From Hymenobacter aranciens (GTDB taxonomy: Bacteria; Bacteroidota; Bacteroidia; Cytophagales; Hymenobacteraceae): a stretch of DNA of 64,000 nucleotides. A model generated the notes under the pieces. That model ran no database searches, was not told the origin of the DNA, and saw nothing but the letters and a program-made list of their open reading frames with translations. This document shows, one piece after another, positions 9,076 to 17,162 of this stretch. Numbering within the stretch: the stretch's first letter is position 1; each line of letters opens with the position of its first letter. Both the position numbers and the translations under genes were made by a program. Location: the NCBI RefSeq assembly GCF_030580865.1, contig NZ_JAUQSY010000020.1:18970-82969 (forward strand), given 5' to 3'.

Positions 9076-10353
9076 ATGCGTCGTCCCTCCTATTCTTTCC
9101 GCCGACAAGCAGTGCGTTTGCGAGCATTCAGCCCGGTGGCAGCCACGCAGTTCCTGTTGCGCTGGCTGGTGCTGGCCAGCCTGGTGGGCGCCCTGGCCGG
9201 CACCGCCTCGGCGGGCTTTCTGGTAGCGCTGGACTGGGCGACCCGCTGGCGCGAGGCCCACCCCTGGGTGCTGGCGCTGCTGCCGGCGGCGGGCCTGCTC
9301 ATCGGCCTGGCCTACCACCATTTCGGCGACCGCGTGGCGAAAGGCAACAACCTGATTCTGGAGGAAATTCACCGTCCCAGCGGGGTTATTCCGCTGCGCA
9401 TGGTGCCGCTGGTGCTGGGCGGCACCCTGCTCACCCACCTCGTGGGCGGCTCGGCCGGGCGCGAGGGCACGGCCGTGCAGATGGGCGGCGCCCTGGCCGA
9501 CCAGCTCAGCCGCTGGCTGCCGCCGGCCGAGCGGCGCCTGCTGCTCATTGCGGGCATGAGTGCGGGCTTCGCGGCGGTGTTCGGCACGCCGCTGGCCGGG
9601 GCCGTGTTTGGGCTGGAAGTGTGGCTGCTGGGCACCATCCGCTACGAGGCGGTGCTGCCCAGCTTTCTGGCCGCCGTGCTGGCCGACTACGTGACCCGCG
9701 CCTGGGGCGTAGGCCACACCGCCTACCCTATGCTGGCGGCGCTGCCGCTTACGCCCTTGGCGCTGGGCGGCACGCTGCTGCTGGGGGCACTGTGCGGCCT
9801 CACGGCGCGCAGCTTTGCCGGGCTCACGCACGCGGTGGGGCGCTGGTTTGGGCGCATCAAGTACGCGCCGCTGCGGCCGGTGCTGGGCGGAGTGTTGGTG
9901 GCCGGCAGCATGGGGGCGCTGGGCACCATGCGCTATGCCGGCCTGGGCGTGCCGGTCATCGTGGAGGCCTTCCAGCACCCGCTGCCGCCCCAGGATTTTG
10001 CGCTGAAGCTGCTGCTGACGGCCCTCACGCTGGGCGCGGGCTTCAAAGGCGGCGAGGTGACGCCGCTGTTTTTCATTGGGGCGGCGCTGGGCTCGGCGCT
10101 GGCCCTGGTGCTGCCGCTGCCGGTGGCGCTGCTGGCGGGCATGGGCTTCGTGGGCGTGTTTGCGGGCGCGGCCAATACGCCGCTGGCCTGCACGCTGCTG
10201 GGGCTGGAGCTGTTTGGCAGCGGGGCGGGTATTTACCTGGGCTTGTGCTGCGTGGTGGCTTATATGTTTTCGGGGCAGCGGGGCATTTATGCGGCGCAGG
10301 TGCTGGGGCAGGCCAAACTGCCGCGCAGCTTAACATCCTCCTCACATCAATAA
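9076..10353 (+). CDS. CLC-family channel, probably the fluoride-exporting CLC-F type
   Basis: This is a 425-aa multi-pass inner-membrane CLC protein. CLC landmarks visible are GGSAGREGTAVQMGG (residues about 124-138), GFAAVFGTPLAGAVFGLE, and GFKGGEVTPLFFIGAALG. At residues 90-94 it has GNNLI where chloride-type CLCs have GSGIP. GREGT and GGEVTP also fit the CLC-F branch known to act as F-/H+ antiporters that relieve fluoride toxicity. The crcB-motif riboswitch upstream independently supports fluoride as the ion. The start at ATG 9076 (MRRPSYSF) is preferred over an upstream TTG at 9049. The last 12 nt overlap the 3' end of the convergent DACNV-like gene. No CBS domain is present. Confidence 0.85.
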   Translation: MRRPSYSFRRQAVRLRAFSPVAATQFLLRWLVLASLVGALAGTASAGFLVALDWATRWREAHPWVLALLPAAGLLIGLAYHHFGDRVAKGNNLILEEIHRPSGVIPLRMVPLVLGGTLLTHLVGGSAGREGTAVQMGGALADQLSRWLPPAERRLLLIAGMSAGFAAVFGTPLAGAVFGLEVWLLGTIRYEAVLPSFLAAVLADYVTRAWGVGHTAYPMLAALPLTPLALGGTLLLGALCGLTARSFAGLTHAVGRWFGRIKYAPLRPVLGGVLVAGSMGALGTMRYAGLGVPVIVEAFQHPLPPQDFALKLLLTALTLGAGFKGGEVTPLFFIGAALGSALALVLPLPVALLAGMGFVGVFAGAANTPLACTLLGLELFGSGAGIYLGLCCVVAYMFSGQRGIYAAQVLGQAKLPRSLTSSSHQ

Positions 10354-11481
10354 CACATCGATGCGGTGCGCGTGTACCGTTTCCAGGGCCACCGACCAGG
10401 CAAAAACGGTAAAATACCCATCCTGCGAGGCCACCATGGCCACGGCATCGCGCTGGTCGAAGACGAACTGGGCGGCGGCCAGGTGGCGGGTGCCGCCGTT
10501 CTGGGCCGGGTGCAGGGTTTGCATGCGGCTATCCACCACGGGCTCGGTTAGTATCATCTGCTCCACGGGCGTGCTGTGGGCCGCCCGCGTCACCTTGGCG
10601 CCGAAGGCCAGCACCTCGTACTGCTGCGTGATAACGGTGGCGCCATCCACGGCCGTGAATCCGCCCACCGTGCCAATAGCCTGCTGCAAAGCCGGCTGCC
10701 AGGTGGCGCTGCGCAGCAGCGCGGGCTGCCGCAGCAGCCGGGCGATGCCGGTGTAGGGCGGCAGCACGGGATAGTTGAGGGGCTGCACGATGGACTCTTG
10801 CCACTGCTCGGTGTGCGGCGGCACCACCAGCAGCAAGCCGCCGCGGCCGTGGGCGCGCATGGCGGCGGCCAGCTCCACGAGCACGTTGTCGGCGGCATTG
10901 GTGGCGGTGGGCAGGGGCAGGCTGGGCAGCGAGGCCAGCAGGGCCGGGCAGTCGGCCAGGCCGGCGTTGGTTTCGTCCACCACCTTTATCTGGTCGCCGC
11001 GCATCACGGCCACGTTCACGAACTTCCCGAAGCCGTCGGCCCGGCGGTGCTTGGCCACCAGCACGCCGGGCTCCACCACCTCCACCACGAAGCACAGGGG
11101 CGGCAGCCCCGTGGCCGTGCCCCACACGTAGAGCTCCTCCGCCTCGTACCACACGCCCAGGTGAATACCCGGCTGCTCCACCGCCGGGGCCAGCTTGATG
11201 AGGTGTTGCGGCGTGAGCCGCCGCCGGTGGCCGAATACCAGCGCCTGCCCCGCCTGCCCGGGCGGCAGCAGGGCCAGGGTGATGCGCGGCGGCCGCCCCT
11301 CCTCCTTGCGCAGGCTGGCCCAGAACGTAGCGTCGATAATAGCCTCCACCAGCGCCACCGACGGCAGTTCGGCCAGATGCTCAAACCCCAGCTCTTCCGC
11401 CGACAGCCGGTGCTGGCGCAGGTGTTCGGCAATGGTGGGCGCGACCATGCGGGCCGCCAGGTAGCTGGGTTCAGAAAGCAT
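10342..11481 (-). CDS. Putative DACNV-type sensor protein (DisA_N-related fold)
   Basis: This 379-aa protein has no signal peptide and is probably cytoplasmic. The C-terminal part resembles the diadenylate-cyclase fold: VDGATVITQQYEVLAFGAKV (residues about 275-295) matches the DGA-bearing strand of DisA_N proteins. GGTRHLAAAQFVFDQRDAV (about 325-345) matches the RHRxAA motif, with leucine replacing the second basic residue. DACNV domains were predicted as nucleotide sensors related to c-di-AMP synthases; that assignment here rests on motif reading only. It may sense rather than make a cyclic nucleotide (inference). The N-terminal 240 residues contain a conserved-looking GFGKFVNVAVMRGDQIKVVDETN segment of unknown role. 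It converges on and overlaps the CLC gene. Confidence 0.6.
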   Translation of the reverse strand: MLSEPSYLAARMVAPTIAEHLRQHRLSAEELGFEHLAELPSVALVEAIIDATFWASLRKEEGRPPRITLALLPPGQAGQALVFGHRRRLTPQHLIKLAPAVEQPGIHLGVWYEAEELYVWGTATGLPPLCFVVEVVEPGVLVAKHRRADGFGKFVNVAVMRGDQIKVVDETNAGLADCPALLASLPSLPLPTATNAADNVLVELAAAMRAHGRGGLLLVVPPHTEQWQESIVQPLNYPVLPPYTGIARLLRQPALLRSATWQPALQQAIGTVGGFTAVDGATVITQQYEVLAFGAKVTRAAHSTPVEQMILTEPVVDSRMQTLHPAQNGGTRHLAAAQFVFDQRDAVAMVASQDGYFTVFAWSVALETVHAHRIDVLLM

Positions 11482-11679
11482 CGGGAAAGGAAGTAAAACG
11501 GCCGGTTTGCAGCAACAAAGTAAGGCGGCAGAATGCTTAAAACCGGGCTACGCCAACTGCTTCGCGCGGCGGCCGGCGGGCGCCACCCGGAGGTTGATTT
11601 ACCAACCCTCCCCTACCTCAGCCGTAAGCTTTGGCAGTAGCCTGTGCCGCGCCGTTGCCGCCCAATCCCCCGTTGCCGC

Positions 11680-12291
11680 ATGAAAAAACCCGCCCTTCTC
11701 CTTCTCTTCCTGTTAGTTCTGGCCAGTTGTAAAGATGAAGCCCACGAGCAGCAACTGCAAAAGCGCGAAGCCGAAATCACCCGCCGCGAGCAGGAAATTG
11801 CCCGCCGCGAAAACGCCTTAGCTGTGCGCGAACAAAGCCTGCTTCAAAAGGAACAAACCCCGCCCGCCGACACCCTGCAGCAGGTGCAGCCCGCCGATAC
11901 GGCCCTGCTGCGCACCCTGCCCGGCACCTGGGCCACCCGCATGAGCTGCATCGAAACCGACTGCCCCGGCTCGGCCATCGGCGACAGCAAGAATGAGCAA
12001 TGGGAGTTTGCGGTGGAGCAGAATACGGTGCGGGCCACAGCTACGGCCAACAAGAAAATCATCCGCGTGTACACCGGCACCCTGGAGGGCAGCGAGCTGA
12101 AAATGACCGCCCAGCACATCCCCAACGAAACCCTGCCCGACGCCAGTTTCACCGTGCTGCTGCAGGCCAGCGGCGAGCGCCGCCTCGAAGGCCGCCGCGA
12201 AATCAGCAAGCCCGCGCCCGACAACTGCCGCATCGTGTATGCCCTGGAGCTGACCAAGGAGCCCGTCAAGGCCACCATTTCCATCCGCTAA
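11680..12291 (+). CDS. Lipoprotein with coiled-coil stalk, function unknown
   Basis: This is a 203-aa protein with a lipoprotein signal peptide, lipobox LASC near residue 16, then a charged coiled coil (residues 20-60: KREAEITRREQEIARREN). A compact beta-rich domain follows, opening GTWATRMSCIETDCPGS and resembling small lipocalin-like domains (weak). It is probably anchored facing the periplasm. ATG 11680 is chosen because the signal peptide starts there. The antiporter gene starts 10 nt downstream, suggesting an operon. I do not recognise a specific family. Confidence 0.7.
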   Translation: MKKPALLLLFLLVLASCKDEAHEQQLQKREAEITRREQEIARRENALAVREQSLLQKEQTPPADTLQQVQPADTALLRTLPGTWATRMSCIETDCPGSAIGDSKNEQWEFAVEQNTVRATATANKKIIRVYTGTLEGSELKMTAQHIPNETLPDASFTVLLQASGERRLEGRREISKPAPDNCRIVYALELTKEPVKATISIR

Positions 12292-12301
12292 CCCTGCGCC
12301 G

Positions 12302-14356
12302 ATGCTATCGACTTTGCTACTCAATGCGCTGGAGTTTTCGCTGCCGCTGAAAAACCCGGTCATTATCTTCTCGCTGGTTTTGTTTATCATCCTGTTTGCG
12401 CCCATTCTGCTGCAGCGCATCAAGGTGCCGCACATCATCGGGCTCATCCTGGCGGGCACGCTGGTGGGCCCCTACGGCCTGAACCTGCTGCAGCGCGACA
12501 GCAGCATCGTGCTGTTCGGCACGGTGGGGCTGCTGTACATCATGTTTCTGGCGGGGCTGGAAATCGACCTGAGCGAGTTCCGCAAGAACAGCGGCAAGAT
12601 TCTGGTTTTCGGGCTCGTGACGTTCGTGCTGCCGCTGAGCTGCGGCGTCGTGGCCAGCCACTATGTGCTGGGGTATAGCATGATGTCGTCGGTACTGCTG
12701 GCCAGCATGTTCTCCACGCACACGCTGGTGTCGTACCCCATTGCCAGCCGCTACGGCATCACCCGCAACCGCGCCGTGACGCTCACCATCGGCGGCACCA
12801 TGATTACCGACATCCTGGCGCTGCTCATCCTGGCCGCCATTTCGGGCATGACCAAGGGCACCGCCGATGCCGCCTTCTGGGTGCGGCTGGGGGGCTCGTC
12901 GCTGGTGTTCGTGGGCCTCGTGTTTTTTGGGTTTCCGCCGGTTATCCGCTGGTTTTTCAAACGCTTTACCGACAGCGTTTCGCAGTACATTTTCGTGCTG
13001 GCGATGGTCTTCCTAGCGGCCTTCCTGGCCGAGGCGGCGGGCATCGAGGCCATTATCGGGGCCTTCTTCGCGGGGCTGGTGCTCAATCAGTTCGTGCCCC
13101 ACTCCTCCCCGCTCATGAACCGCATCGACTTTGTCGGCAATGCGTTTTTCATTCCGTTTTTCCTCATCGGTGTGGGTATGCTGGTCGATGTGAGCGTGCT
13201 GGTGAAGGGCACCGGGGCGCTGAAAGTGGCCGGCGTCATCGTCGTCATCGCCATTGCCACGAAGTACATCGCGGCCAAATTCACCCAGAAAGTCTTCCGG
13301 ATGACGCCCACCGAGGGCGACCTGATTTTCGGCCTCAGCAGCTCGCACGCGGCCGCCACGCTGGCCATTATCCTGGTGGGCTACAACATCATCGTGGGGG
13401 AAACGCCGAACGGCGACCCCATCCGCCTGCTCGACGAAGACGTGCTCAACGGTACCATTCTGCTCATTCTGATAAGCTGCGCCATCAGCTCGTTCCAGGT
13501 GGAGCGGGCGGCTCGCGCCCTGGCCCTGCAGGAGGAAAGCGCCACCCCCGGCACCGACGACAGCGGCGAGAAAATCCTCATTACCATGGCCTACCCCGAC
13601 ACCGTGGTGGACCTCGTGGACTTCGGCCTGCTGCTGCGCCCGCGCAAAAGCACGGTGCCGGTGTACGCCCTGCACATCGTGAGCGACGACGAGGCCGACG
13701 CCCAGGAGGCCGCCGGCAAAAAGATGATGGACCAGGCCCAGATGCACGCCGCCGCCACCGAAAACACCCTCCTGCCCCTGCTGCGCTACGACGCCAGCCG
13801 CAGCAACGGCATCATTTACAGCATCAAGGAACAGAAAATCACCAGCACCCTGCTAGGCCTGCACCGCGATGCCGACGCCGACAACCTGCTGGGCCCCGTG
13901 GCCGCCAAAGTCCTCGAAAGCACCATCGAAGAGCTGTTTGTGTACCAGCCGCGCCAGCCGCTCAATACCCTCACGCGCATTGTGGCCGTGGTGCCGCCGC
14001 TGGCCGAGCAGGAGGTTGGGTTCGGGCACTGGCTGGGCACGCTACGCACCATTGCCAAGGAGGCCGGGCTGCCGCTGGCACTGTATGCCGCCCCGGCTAC
14101 GCTGCAAGCGCTACGCGAAGCCAATGTCACCGACACGGCCCTGAACAACGTGCAGTACAGCACCTTCGAAAACTGGGATGATTTCCTGATTTTCAGCAAG
14201 GAAGTGCGCGCAAACGACCTGTTTCTGATTGTTTCCTCGCGGCCGGGCCACGTTTCCTACCTGCGGCAACTGGCGCGCCTGCCGTATTACCTCGACCGGT
14301 ATTTCCGCGAGAATAGCTTCCTGCTGCTGTTTCCGCACCAGGTGCCGGCGGCGTAG
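12302..14356 (+). CDS. CPA2-family cation:proton antiporter with C-terminal cytosolic domain
   Basis: This is a 684-aa inner-membrane Na+/H+ or K+/H+ antiporter of the CPA2 (KefB/NapA-like) type. The first 400 residues hold about 12 hydrophobic segments with the family patterns LQRIKVPHIIGLILAGTLVG, GLLYIMFLAGLEIDLSEF, and a conserved charged region around ATKYIAAKF. Residues about 420-684 form a soluble domain with two universal-stress-protein-like halves (ILITMAYPD..., TRIVAVVPPLAEQE), which may bind nucleotide and regulate transport (inference). It follows the lipoprotein gene by 10 nt and converges with the hybrid kinase gene. The transported ion cannot be told from sequence. Confidence 0.85.
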   Translation: MLSTLLLNALEFSLPLKNPVIIFSLVLFIILFAPILLQRIKVPHIIGLILAGTLVGPYGLNLLQRDSSIVLFGTVGLLYIMFLAGLEIDLSEFRKNSGKILVFGLVTFVLPLSCGVVASHYVLGYSMMSSVLLASMFSTHTLVSYPIASRYGITRNRAVTLTIGGTMITDILALLILAAISGMTKGTADAAFWVRLGGSSLVFVGLVFFGFPPVIRWFFKRFTDSVSQYIFVLAMVFLAAFLAEAAGIEAIIGAFFAGLVLNQFVPHSSPLMNRIDFVGNAFFIPFFLIGVGMLVDVSVLVKGTGALKVAGVIVVIAIATKYIAAKFTQKVFRMTPTEGDLIFGLSSSHAAATLAIILVGYNIIVGETPNGDPIRLLDEDVLNGTILLILISCAISSFQVERAARALALQEESATPGTDDSGEKILITMAYPDTVVDLVDFGLLLRPRKSTVPVYALHIVSDDEADAQEAAGKKMMDQAQMHAAATENTLLPLLRYDASRSNGIIYSIKEQKITSTLLGLHRDADADNLLGPVAAKVLESTIEELFVYQPRQPLNTLTRIVAVVPPLAEQEVGFGHWLGTLRTIAKEAGLPLALYAAPATLQALREANVTDTALNNVQYSTFENWDDFLIFSKEVRANDLFLIVSSRPGHVSYLRQLARLPYYLDRYFRENSFLLLFPHQVPAA

Positions 14357-14361
14357 AATGT

Positions 14362-14389
14362 GTAGCGCGAAACGCTGTTTCCGCGCTAC
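14362..14389 (+). terminator. Weak hairpin after the antiporter gene
   Basis: The arms GTAGCGCG and CGCGCTAC lie six bases past the stop, with a TTCTTT tract nine bases downstream. It overlaps the stop codon of the convergent kinase gene. Confidence 0.4.
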
Positions 14390-16884
14390 TGCGGTTCTTT
14401 GCTACCCCGCGTCAGCTCCAGCAGCATCCGGCACAAATCAGCTTCCTGGAAAGGCTTCGTGACGCAGCCGTTCATCCCGGCGGCCAGGTATTTTTCCTGG
14501 TCGGCCGCAAAAGCGTTGGCCGTGAGAGCAATGATGGGGATAACAGCCCGCCCGGGGTCCGGATTCTGGCGAATCGCCATCGTCACCTCCACCCCATTGA
14601 GGCCGGGCATGTGAATGTCGAGCAAGGCCGCATCGTACTCGTTTTCCTGGAGTTGATGCAGCGCCTCGGTACCGTTGGCCACGGCATACACCTCCACGCC
14701 CCAGTGTTCGAGCAGCACAATGGCAATCCACTGATTCACGAGGTTATCTTCGGCCAACAGTACCCGCAGGCCGCGTAGTCCTTCGAAATTGTTTTCGAAA
14801 GTGACGACAGGCTGCTCGGCCAGCTCTTCGGGGGCCCGGGGCAGCGTGAGCACGAAGGAAAACGTGGTGCCTTCGCCCAACGTGCTGCACAGCAGCAGCG
14901 TGCCACCCATGTGATGCACCAGCTGCTCGCTGATGGCCAGCCCCAGGCCCGTGCCGCCGGAGCGCCGGCTGGTTTCGGCATTGGCCTGGGCGAAGGCGTC
15001 GAAAATGTGCGTATGCTCTTCGGGTGCAATACCTACCCCACTGTCTTCCACCCAGAAACGCAGAGTTAGCGCCTGCGGCGTTTCGCGCAGCGGCGTGATA
15101 CCCAGCCGCACCTGCCCGCGCATGGTGAATTTGATGGCGTTGCTGAGCAGGTTGAGCAGCACCTGGTGCAGGCGGTAGGCATCGCCCACCACGCGGGCCG
15201 ATTCCAGGATAAGCGGCTCAATTACAAACCGCAGGCCCTTCTGCGAGGCCAGCGGCGCCACCGTCTGCTTGGCGCCGTGCAGCAGCACGCTCAGGTCGAA
15301 GGCGGCAAGGTCGAGCTGCAGGTGGTGGGTGGTGATTTTGGCTAGGTCCAGCACGTCATTTACCAGCGCCAGCAGGTGTTGGCCAGCCTGTTGCATAGTC
15401 ACCAGGTATTCCTGCTGCTGCGGGGTGAGGGTGGTGCGTTTCAGCAGCGCCATCATGCCCAGCACACCGTTGAGGGGCGTGCGAATTTCGTGGCTCATGC
15501 GCGACAGAAAGGCTTCTTTGGCCTGGGCATTGGCCTCGGCTTCCTGCTTGGCATTTTTCAGGTCGGTAATGTCGGTGCTGACGGCCAGCACATCCGTTGA
15601 GCCATCGGTGCGGCGCAGCGGGCGCATGTGCATCTGCATCTGGCACACTTCGCCGTTTGCCAGCGTCACGGGTAGCTCGCCGCTCACCGATTTGCCCGTC
15701 TGCTCCACCTGTTGGCGCCAGGCTCTGATTTGGGCCACCTGCTCCTGCACCACCCGGTCGCGCTTCTCGGGGTGTATGTGCGTGCTCAGCGCCGTTATCT
15801 TGTCGAAAGCAGCATTGTGAAACGACACTTTATTCTGCGCGTTTATCACGTACACAACGTTGGGCAAAGCATCCACAATCAGCCGAACAAAATCCTGTTG
15901 CTCACGCAGCAACACCTCACTAAGCTGGTGCTGCTGCTCGGCCTCGTAGCGCGCCGTGATGTCGATACCCGAGCCTACCATCAGCTGCAGCTGGTCGTCG
16001 GCCCCGAATACGGCCCGCATGGTGCGCAGAATGTGCTTGGGCCCCGTAGCGCTCATCATGGTTTCTTCCCAGGTCACGTCCTGCCGCATGCGGATGGCCT
16101 GGCCAAAACGATGTTCGCGCTGCTCGGCCAGCGCCGCCGGTCGCTGCCGAAACGCCAGGTACTCCGCATCGGTCATACCGATGATATTCCGGCGCATCAC
16201 CGGGTCGGCAATGGCCGAGGGGTTGACGAACACGTAGCGGTGCTGGCTATCGAATACGGCCACATCGACGGGCAGGAAGTTCAAGATGGACTCGTAAAAC
16301 TCCTGTTGCTGTGCCACTTTGGCTTCCACCAGCTTACGGTCGGTAATGTCGATGCCCGTGCCAATCATAAACCGCAGTTCGCCATCCTCCTCATAAATTG
16401 GCTTCAGATGCCGCAACACGTAGCGCGGTGCCCGGCCATCAAGCAACGCATCCTCCCAGCTCACCTCCCGCTTTTCGTCGCGGGCCTGCTCAAAGCCGCG
16501 CTGCCGCTGCGCCGTCACGGCTGGCGGCCGCTGGTGAAAAAGACATACCTCCTCGTTGGTTTTGCCCAGCATCCAAACCCGCTTTTCCAGGTCCGGCTCC
16601 ACGGCCGGGTTCAGATACAGGTAGCGAAACTCGGTATCGACGACAGCCACCGCTACGGGAATTTGCTCCAGCACAGTCTCGTAGAAATGGCAGCGCTCGA
16701 ACAGCTTTTGTGCCTCCTGTTGGTTCAGCATTAGGGCGTTTGCGACATTGTCGCGCTGCTGCTCCAGGGCGGCTATACGGGCTTCGGCCGCCGCCAGCGC
16801 CGCTTCGGCCTGTTGGCGGCGCTCCCGTTCGGCGGCCAACTGGGCAGCCCAGGATATGGGGTCGGAAGGTAGATGCGTATCCAT
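14386..16884 (-). CDS. PAS-rich hybrid sensor histidine kinase with receiver domain
   Basis: This 832-aa cytoplasmic two-component sensor has no clear membrane segment. Order: coiled coil (15-60); three PAS domains (about 60-180, 190-310, 330-450), the first two followed by PAC-like GTGIDITDRK and GSGIDITARY; HisKA with SHEIRTPLNGVLGMM, phospho-accepting His near 475; HATPase_c with NLLSNAIKF, VEDSGVGIA and GGTGLGLAISEQL; and a C-terminal receiver (705-825) with AEDNLVN, LLDIHMPGLNG (phospho-Asp) and the Lys of TKPF. No cognate regulator gene is adjacent, so it may signal through its own receiver to a distant partner. The gene is single, with its stop inside the converging hairpin. Confidence 0.9.
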   Translation of the reverse strand: MDTHLPSDPISWAAQLAAERERRQQAEAALAAAEARIAALEQQRDNVANALMLNQQEAQKLFERCHFYETVLEQIPVAVAVVDTEFRYLYLNPAVEPDLEKRVWMLGKTNEEVCLFHQRPPAVTAQRQRGFEQARDEKREVSWEDALLDGRAPRYVLRHLKPIYEEDGELRFMIGTGIDITDRKLVEAKVAQQQEFYESILNFLPVDVAVFDSQHRYVFVNPSAIADPVMRRNIIGMTDAEYLAFRQRPAALAEQREHRFGQAIRMRQDVTWEETMMSATGPKHILRTMRAVFGADDQLQLMVGSGIDITARYEAEQQHQLSEVLLREQQDFVRLIVDALPNVVYVINAQNKVSFHNAAFDKITALSTHIHPEKRDRVVQEQVAQIRAWRQQVEQTGKSVSGELPVTLANGEVCQMQMHMRPLRRTDGSTDVLAVSTDITDLKNAKQEAEANAQAKEAFLSRMSHEIRTPLNGVLGMMALLKRTTLTPQQQEYLVTMQQAGQHLLALVNDVLDLAKITTHHLQLDLAAFDLSVLLHGAKQTVAPLASQKGLRFVIEPLILESARVVGDAYRLHQVLLNLLSNAIKFTMRGQVRLGITPLRETPQALTLRFWVEDSGVGIAPEEHTHIFDAFAQANAETSRRSGGTGLGLAISEQLVHHMGGTLLLCSTLGEGTTFSFVLTLPRAPEELAEQPVVTFENNFEGLRGLRVLLAEDNLVNQWIAIVLLEHWGVEVYAVANGTEALHQLQENEYDAALLDIHMPGLNGVEVTMAIRQNPDPGRAVIPIIALTANAFAADQEKYLAAGMNGCVTKPFQEADLCRMLLELTRGSKEPQ

Positions 16885-17092
16885 GGCGCCATATAACCAG
16901 AGGGGTGAGAAGTAGAAAGCCCGTAAGTCAATGCCTTTGTCAACCTGACAACTAGCAGCAATTCAGCGGCATTATTGGAAAACTCGCAGTTTTGCTACCT
17001 AAACTACTACTTGCGTACCGGAAAAGAAGCAACTGCGTTGCCAATTTTCAGACCAACCGCCGCCCTAATGCGCCTATGTAATTAGCTGACTG

Positions 17093-17140
17093 ATAAATAA
17101 AAAACGGCAGGTTTCCCAAAAATTTAGGAAACCTGCCGTT
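17093..17140 (-). terminator. Strong terminator of the GH97 gene
   Basis: AACGGCAGGTTTCC and GGAAACCTGCCGTT form a perfect 14-bp stem, followed on the minus strand by a T-run. It sits 23 nt past the GH97 stop. The 200 nt between here and the kinase gene hold nothing I can identify. Confidence 0.9.
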
Positions 17141-17162
17141 TCGGCCACTCCAACGGTTGAGC

